Source of the DNA: Raffaelea ambrosiae
Taxonomy: Eukaryota; Ascomycota; Sordariomycetes; Ophiostomatales; Ophiostomataceae
Length of the DNA stretch: 64,000 bases
Direction of reading: 5' to 3'
Assembly: GCA_002778195.1 (NCBI GenBank)
Contig: PCDI01000020.1
Location: 211,243-275,242, forward strand
Made by a program: the position numbers and the translations under genes. The notes beneath the pieces are model-generated. The model saw only the letters and a program-made list of their open reading frames with translations, was not told the DNA's origin and made no database searches. Position 1 is the first letter of the stretch; each line of letters begins with the position of its first letter. This document shows, piece by piece, positions 57,669 to 64,000 of the stretch.

Positions 57669-58720
57669 ATGGCTGCTCTGCCCTCCCGCATTCTCATTGT
57701 CGGCGCCACTGGGGCCATTGGCAAGCACATCACGGAGGCAATCGTCTCTGCCAAACCTGCGTTTAGCCATGTGTCTATCTTCACGTCCAAGAACACAACC
57801 GAGACGAAAGCTGACCTGCTGGGCCGATGGAAGGCCCGCGGCGCATCGGTGTTCGTTGGCGATGTGACCAAAGACGAGGACATTTCGCAGGCTTACAAGA
57901 GCGAGAACGCAGATACAGTCATATCCTGTCTCGGACGGGGTGCACTGGAGGCACAGGTCAAACTGATTCAGCTTGCCGACGAGTCGGGCACCGTGAAATG
58001 GCTGTTCCCGTCCGAATACGGCACAGACATTGAGCACAACTCCAAGAGCCCCAACGAGAAGACCCACCAAGTAAAGCTGGCTGTGCGCAAGTACATCCGC
58101 GAGCAAGTCAAGAACCTGAAAATCACGTATCTTGTCACGGGGCCCTACTTTGATATGTGGGTGAACACCATTCCTGGTGTGCCGACTGCCGGCGGCTTCG
58201 ATACCGTCAAGAATGAGGCCTTTGTTATCAACGGCGGAGAGGGCAAGATTGGCTTCTGTACCATGCCAGAGTGAGTTCAAAGCCCTGTGACACCACTCCA
58301 TTTCCCCTCGTCCCTCAAATTAAGCCAAATTGAGGAGAGCGCTGACCGGGGAAACCACCATGCAGTGTCGGCAAGTTCCTTGTGGCATCTCTGCGGCATC
58401 CCGAAGCCTCATTTGGCAAAGCCTTGAAAGTGCAGTCATTCATCGTTACGCCCAAGGAAGTGCTTGCCGAGTATGAGAAACAGACCAACGCCAAATGGAA
58501 GGTGTCCAGCATACCGCTGAAAGAGCTTGAAGACCTGGAAACCAAGCTATGGAGTGAGGGCAACCCCCGCGCGACGGGCGCGACACTACGCCGCATCTGG
58601 GCTGAGGGTGGTACCTTGTACGAAAATAACGACAACGAGGTGGTGGGTCTGCAGGAGAAAGACCTGGATAGCTTGGCGACCGCCGTGCAGCGGGCGCTTG
58701 CAGCGGCGTCGAAGAAATGA
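57669..58720 (+). CDS. NmrA-like/isoflavone-reductase family NAD(P)-binding protein
   Basis: Two exons, 57669..58270 and 58366..58720, give 318 residues; the intron is 95 nt with donor GTGAGT. The N-terminal Rossmann motif is ILIVGATGAIGKHI. WLFPSEYGTDI and VTGPYFDMWVN are typical of the NmrA/isoflavone-reductase branch of atypical short-chain dehydrogenases. The C-terminal half (FIVTPKEVLAEYEKQTNAKW) covers substrate binding. It may reduce a small phenolic or other substrate, or act as a redox sensor; the substrate is unknown. Confidence 0.9.
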
Positions 58721-59100
58721 GACCATTGCGAGGCGATAAACATACTTTCCCAAACCAAAACGCGAGGAAAAAGAGGAGAAAAGAGACGATGCAAGTTTAG
58801 CCGTACTTGGTCTGTTGTAACGTAACGCACGCATACTAAATGACCAAACCACCTTATGTGCGCTAAAGCTGTGGCTGGTGTGTCTTGCTTGTTTCACTGT
58901 GGCGCCTGAGCAGCAGCTTCCTTGTGACCCCTCAAGCCAGCTTCCCTCAACTCTCCGGACAATCTCCCGCGCTGCGCCGACACTTCTACACTCTGTTATT
59001 CGTCTTCTCTCACCGACCCTCTACCGGCACCAGTTATACCCCAACGTGATACGAGCACTTTTTCGATTTCTATCTTGCTACAATCACCCTTAGCTGCAGC
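58721..59100. other. intergenic
   Basis: Between two plus-strand genes; a pyrimidine-rich leader precedes the MFS gene. No gene recognised. Confidence 0.6.
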
Positions 59101-60773
59101 ATGTCTTCGGAGGCGCTGCGGCGGTTCGCCGCCGACATAACGCCTTACTTCTGGTTCCTCATAGTAACCGTCACTTTGGGACCACAGCAGTTCGGTTTCC
59201 ATCTTGTATGCACCAGGTTTTCCCTTCGTCCCTCATAGTGGGATTCTTGCCAATGCTCCACTGGGGCCGAGTTTGGCCAAATCGAGACTGACACCCAGTA
59301 TGTGATCTGCAGGCCGAGCTGAACGCACCGCAAGATGTCATAACGTGCCATCACCAGGACGAGGTGCAACCCTCGCGTCGAACGGTGCACTCTCTCCATG
59401 GCCCGGCCGAGTCGAAGCTGCCGGACTGCATCCCGATGACCGAGGCAACGTTTGCGACGGTTTCTTCGATATTCACAGTGGGCGGGTTGATAGGAGCTCT
59501 TGCAGCCGGCCCCTTTTGCAGCAAAAATGGGCGGCTCAAGGCCATGCGGATCACGGCTTTACTGTTTCTTGTAGGATCCGCGATCATGACATTTGCATCG
59601 TCTGTTCCCGCGCTCGTCATGGGACGTATGCTGAACGGTGCCAGCGCGGGCGCAGCTACGGTTATTGTCCCCCTCTATATCAGCGAGGTTGCGCCTGTCG
59701 CCTCTCGCGGTTTCTTCGGTGCTTTCACGCAAATCACGGTCAACATTGGCATCTTGTTCACACAGACTCTCGGCTACTTTCTGAGCCACGGATCAGCCTG
59801 GCGATGGATCCTCGGGGTGGGCATGATCCTGGGATGTCTTCATCTTGTGGGGCTCTGGTTTGTGCCAGAAAGTCCCGCTTGGCTGGCTGCACATAGAGGC
59901 AACGTTGGCCAGGCCAGGCGGACCCTGCAGAGGATCCGTGGCCGCGGCGTAAATCTGGACGACGAGGTCGCAGCTTGGCCAGTGGGTGATAGGGCAAACT
60001 TGACCCTTGCTGCAGAGGAGCAGGGCCTGCTGGACCAAAGCGCGGCATCTATCATGGCCGATGCGGTGCCTGTCGCGCCGCCGACATCCCCCAAACCGGC
60101 AGGCGTATCCAATGCCCATGTCAGCTTCTTCGAGGTGGTCCGCCTCCCGTTGTACCGCCCCGCCATTATTGCTGTGATTGGCATCATGGTCGCACAGCAG
60201 ACGTGCGGTATCAATTCCGTCATTATGTACTCCGTCTCCCTCCTCAACGGCATGCTGCCGTTCAGCTCTGCTCTTCTCACCATTGTCATTTCGGCCGTCA
60301 ACCTCATCACAACGATATCATGCGCTCCGCTTCCGGACCGTCTGGGACGCAAGACCTGCCTCCTTATCTCTGTCATTGGCCAAGGGTCGAGCTCTCTGGC
60401 GCTGGCCTTGTCCATCTTTTTTGGTGTCAAGGCCCTGTCCGCGGCTTCCGTTCTCACGTTTGTGGGCTTTTATGCAGTCGGCCTGGGACCCGTCCCCTTC
60501 ATCCTTGCGTCGGAGCTTGTTGGCCAGGAGGCGGTTGGCGCAACTCAGTCATGGGCGCTGGGCGTGAACTACGTGGCTACCTTCCTCGTTGCTCAGTTCT
60601 TCCCCGTTATCAACACCGCACTGAACAAGCGCTTAGGCGGTGCCGGTTGGGTATACTTTTTGTTCACTGGATTCGCTGTCTTGTCAGCTCTGTTCATCTC
60701 TGTCTATGTTCCGGAAACGAAGGGCAAGAAGGATGCCGATGAAGTATGGGGGCGAACACGGCATATCGACTGA
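59101..60773 (+). CDS. MFS sugar-porter-like transporter (Vps73/YBR241C type)
   Basis: Two exons, 59101..59205 and 59313..60773, give 521 residues. Exon 1 holds the start of TM1 (PYFWFLIVTVTLGPQQFGFHL) and splices to AELNAPQDVITC, a join characteristic of the Vps73-like group. About twelve membrane segments follow. MFS signatures: SKNGRLKAMR after TM2, VPLYISEVAPVASRG, PESPAWLAAHRG at the end of the N-terminal half, PDRLGRKTCLL, and PETKGKKDADE after the last TM. Transport substrate is probably a hexose or related solute; the vacuolar location known for yeast members is only inferred. Confidence 0.92.
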
Positions 60774-60999
60774 GAGAGATTAAGCGGCATTGGTACTTCG
60801 GACCCGGCGTTCTTCATATGTAGCATTGTACGGCCATTATGTTTAAGGGGGGCACGTTTTGGTTGCGATTTTTGTCGACACGAACGCGTTTTACTTTGGG
60901 TTGGTTTGGTTTGATATTTGTTAGGAAAGCACTGAAAGTTTCTTTCAGGTTCTTTTATTCTTTTTTTCTTTTGTTTTTTTTGTGTTTTTCCCAATGTGC

Positions 61000-61848
61000 T
61001 TAGTTCTGGAAAGCATGCTTGTTCCTGATTGTCCCCTCCAGCAGACTGATGCCGGCCTTGACGCCGTCTATGATACACACACGGCTTCCAATATCAGCAC
61101 CGTATTCTTCAACAGCTGCGTCTCGAATGATCTTCTCCAATCCAGCCATGCCCGCACACCCCATAACTACACATCGAACTGTCGTGCTTGAAAACAACCT
61201 TTTGGCTGCCGATTTCAGCCTCTGCTGTATTACGTCTTCCGAGACGCCATTGTGGAAGTCCCCTGCATCAAGTCCTGTCGAATACACTCCTGCAAACTTG
61301 GAGCTTGAGCCCACATCCTGTCCGAGGAATGTTCGCACTCCTTCTGAAAGATGCTCCTCCCAAAATGCTCCAGTCGTGACCACGCCAAAAGCGTACGGGG
61401 CGTGGCCGTTCATGCCATACGGGGGCAAAAGTGCCAGCGATGCCAGTATGCTAGACTCAAAAATCCCGGTAACCGTGACTGTGTCGCCAAAAAGCTCGCT
61501 CAGTTTGGTCACCAATGGGTGGACGCTATAGCAAGCAACAAGGATCGCATCATAGCTTTTGATGTCTGAGAGGGCTTTCACATCCTCCAACACCACGCTC
61601 GTGCTTTTGTCCAGGTCTTTGTCATTGTTAATACTCGAGGGGCTTGCTTCAGGTGCTGTATATGTGATGATCTCCAGCGACTTGGCGGGCTGTCAGCTTC
61701 CTTGCCACGCATTCACAGATACGTGAAGACTCACATCCAGTCCGTGTAAGTCTTGGATCGCTGTCTGCATCCCCAGCGTCATTGACTTGGACGAGTTTGG
61801 GTTCAGCAAGAGCACCCGAACTTTTCTGGGCGGGCTAATGGCCGCCAT
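61000..61848 (-). CDS. Asp/Glu/hydantoin racemase family protein (Dcg1-like)
   Basis: Two exons, 61735..61848 and 61000..61680, with a 54-nt intron, give 264 residues. It begins MAAISPPRKVRVLLLNPNSS, the family N-terminus with NPNSS. The catalytic Cys pair is in LVACYSVHPL and VVMGCAGMAGL. GVVTTGAFWEEHLSEGVRT lies between. It resembles hydantoin and allantoin racemases and yeast Dcg1 of the nitrogen-catabolite genes. The acceptor CCAAG was chosen over CAG nine bases earlier because the GCTGAC branch site would overlap the nearer one; both keep the frame. The substrate is unproven. Confidence 0.9.
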
Positions 61849-62157
61849 GGTGATGTGCCGAAATTAGTTGTATCACAGGGTTGGGGGGGAGGGGGGGAGT
61901 CCTGTCTCTTGCCGGTCGTCCTCCCCAGCCTTCTCTTTTGCAGCGCATTACCCACTGCGATATGCCAGGTCCCTGGTGTGGGGCGGCGGCATCACGTGGA
62001 CGCCAGTAAGCAAGCTTGAGTGGCTCAGCTTCCAGTCCCTCCGCTCCCCCACTATGATTTCAGAGATTCGCATCCCCTTTCCGCAAGCTGTCCATCCAAC
62101 TTGCCCACCAAACGGCCATTGCCATTTCCATATCCTTGGAGCGAACGGGCAGACAGA
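61849..62157. other. divergent promoter region
   Basis: Shared by the racemase and Arp2 genes. A G-rich run lies at about 61880-61898. No other feature. Confidence 0.65.
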
Positions 62158-63573
62158 ATGGCTGACACCCCGCCCATAGGTACGATATATCCTCTGCCTT
62201 TTCCCCCCTCCCTTTTCCTCTTCACGGCGCATTTCGCATCTCGCCTTGGACTGGCTGCTTACGTCTCAACCCCGCAGTTCTCGATGGCGGCACCGGCTTC
62301 TTGAAGGTCGGCTATGCCGCCCAGAACTTCCCCGAGTTCCAGTACCCGTCTATCGTCGGCCGGCCGATCCTGCGTACGGAAGAGAAGGGCGACAATGATC
62401 TCGTCATCAAAGATATCATGTGTGGTGACGAGGCCGCGGCCGCCCGGACGATGCTGCAGATCAGCTACCCCATGGAGAACGGCATCGTGAAGAAATGGGA
62501 CGACATGCAGCACCTGTGGGACTACACTTTCTTTGACAAAATGAAAATCGACCCAAGAGGGAGGAAGATCCTCCTGACCGAGCCGCCAATGAACCCCCTG
62601 AAGAACCGCGAGCAGATGTGCGAAGTCATGTTCGACCGGTATGGATTTGGTGGCGTCTACGTGGCCATCCAAGCTGTTCTTGCGCTCTATGCACAAGGTA
62701 AGTTTGTGCCACAGAAGTAGCCTGCTAGGGTCCTGAAGAAGAGTACCTTTTTTCTCCTATTCGTCTGCCCATTCTGGTGACAAAATGGCAACGACCACTA
62801 TTTTTCGAAGCTGTGACTGAGACTCCCTCTGTTTACCTGCAGGTCTGTCGTCGGGCGTCGTCGTGGACTCTGGCGACGGTGTCACACACATTGTTCCGGT
62901 ATACGAGTCTGTCGTGCTGAACCATCTCACCCGTCGTCTCGACGTGGCCGGCCGCGACGTCACCCAGAACCTCATCGCGCTTCTGCTGCGGAGAGGCTAC
63001 GCCCTGAACCGAACCGCGGACTTTGAGACCGTGCGCCAGATCAAGGAGAAGCTGTGTTACGTGTCCTACGACCTCGAGCTGGACAAGCGGCTCAGCGAGG
63101 AAACCACGGTTCTTGTGGAGAGCTACACACTTCCCGACGGCCGCGTCATCCGCGTAGGCAGCGAGCGGTTCGAGGCCCCCGAGTGTCTGTTTCAGCCGCA
63201 CCTGGTCGACTGTGAACAGCCTGGCATTGGCGAGTTCCTGTTCAACACCATCCAAGCTGCAGACGTGGATGTGCGGTCGTCCCTCTTCAAGGCGATTGTG
63301 CTTTCTGGCGGCAGCAGCATGTACCCGGGCCTGCCGTCGCGTCTGGAGAAGGAGCTCAAGCAGCTGTGGCTCACGAGGGTCCTGGGCGGCAACCCGGAGC
63401 GGCTGAGCAAGTTCAAAGTGCGGATAGAAGACCCGCCGCGTCGGAGACACATGGTATTCCTGGGCGGTGCCGTATTGGCCAACATCATGGCCGACAAGGA
63501 GTCGATGTGGGTGACGAAGCAGGAATGGGAGGAACAAGGTCCTCGTGTGTTAGAAAAGCTTGGCCCCAGATAG
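62158..63573 (+). CDS. ARP2: actin-related protein 2 (Arp2/3 complex)
   Basis: Three exons, 62158..62179, 62278..62697 and 62843..63573, give 390 residues, the normal Arp2 length. The first exon has only 22 nt. Signatures: VLDGGTGFLKVGYAAQNFPE, YPMENGIVKKWDDMQHLWDY, LLTEPPMNPLKNREQ, VVVDSGDGVTHIVPVYES, DVTQNLIALLLRRGY and IVLSGGSSMYPGLPSRLEKE. With Arp3 it forms the nucleating pair that starts branched actin filaments at endocytic patches. The two introns (98 and 145 nt) have GTACGA and GTAAGT donors. Confidence 0.96.
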
Positions 63574-64000
63574 TCTGTCCCCCTCTTCAACTGTTAGCGA
63601 ACCACGGATGAGTTTTGTTTGTCAACTTCATTTTCACAAAATTAAAATTTCGAGGCACGACGAGCCTTCATGTGCCGACTGGTTTCTGGCTGCCTGTGAA
63701 GTTACGAGTACCGTGTATTAGTTGATACTCTAATTTGGATGAAAGGGGGTGCGCAACCCCACTAGCCACACACAGCCACAGAGCTATCCCCGCCCTCAGC
63801 TTGACAGATTCGCCTCACTGATCGAGCATACCACAGCACTCTCGGCAGCACTCTCTGGGCATGCTTTTCTCTATCTCAAAAGGACCAGCCCATTTCTGCG
63901 ACCGCACTGCATCCGCTCGGCAGCGCAAACACTCGAGCGCACACGCTTCGCAGCCCACTTTATCGAGCACATTGGCCATGGAACAGGGCTGACACTCGAC
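63574..64000. other. downstream of Arp2, window edge
   Basis: 3' region of the Arp2 gene and unassigned sequence. No gene recognised. Confidence 0.6.

Noticed and set aside
62259..63537. Antisense frames opposite Arp2 (145 and 234 codons)
   Set aside because: Shadows of strongly biased actin-family codons; the sense strand is unambiguous.

Overview
This is a eukaryotic nuclear window from a filamentous ascomycete, most likely a sordariomycete. The evidence is short introns (about 54-212 nt) with GTRNGN donors and CTRAC/CTGAC branch sites, an APSES cell-cycle factor, a Zn2Cys6 factor, a Clr5-domain protein, and Ser/Thr/Pro-rich secreted proteins. The exact order cannot be fixed from sequence alone. 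I saw no CRISPR array, rRNA, tRNA or intact transposon. I rebuilt exon structures by hand from splice sites and reading frame. All multi-exon models close in frame.

Layout. 1-8.1 kb: a small membrane-protein candidate, GTP cyclohydrolase II (riboflavin), the complex I subunit NDUFB7 split into three tiny exons, and a MetE-like enzyme. 8.8-18 kb: a drug/metabolite-superfamily transporter, a Gln-rich Scp3-like protein with a long CAG tract, and a proline-rich membrane candidate. 19.7 kb: a probable relic of EBP2. 20-25 kb: an Mbp1/Res2-type APSES-ankyrin factor next to a secreted short tyrosinase. 25.6-34.3 kb: three secreted or surface proteins, a Clr5-domain protein, and a large protein with coilin-like architecture. 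34.8-39.5 kb: ribosomal protein eS24, an EF2 lysine methyltransferase (FAM86/Efm3 type) and ten-exon argininosuccinate synthase. 39.8-49.3 kb: a very large Ser/Thr/Pro-rich cell-surface protein, a PPIL4-like RRM protein that lacks its cyclophilin domain, and a Zn2Cys6 factor. 50-64 kb: a Gfo/Idh/MocA oxidoreductase, a hypothetical basic protein, a GABA/amino-acid permease, RPA43 of RNA polymerase I, an NmrA-like reductase, a Vps73-like MFS transporter, an Asp/Glu/hydantoin racemase and Arp2.

The genes do not form one pathway or biosynthetic cluster; most are housekeeping genes among secreted and regulatory genes. The most unusual items are the coilin-like protein, the cyclophilin-less PPIL4 relative, a 32-A tract bounded by a 10-bp direct repeat that looks like a retroposition scar, the EBP2 fragment, and an intron whose branch-point segment is tandemly duplicated beside an exon that carries a complete zinc cluster.
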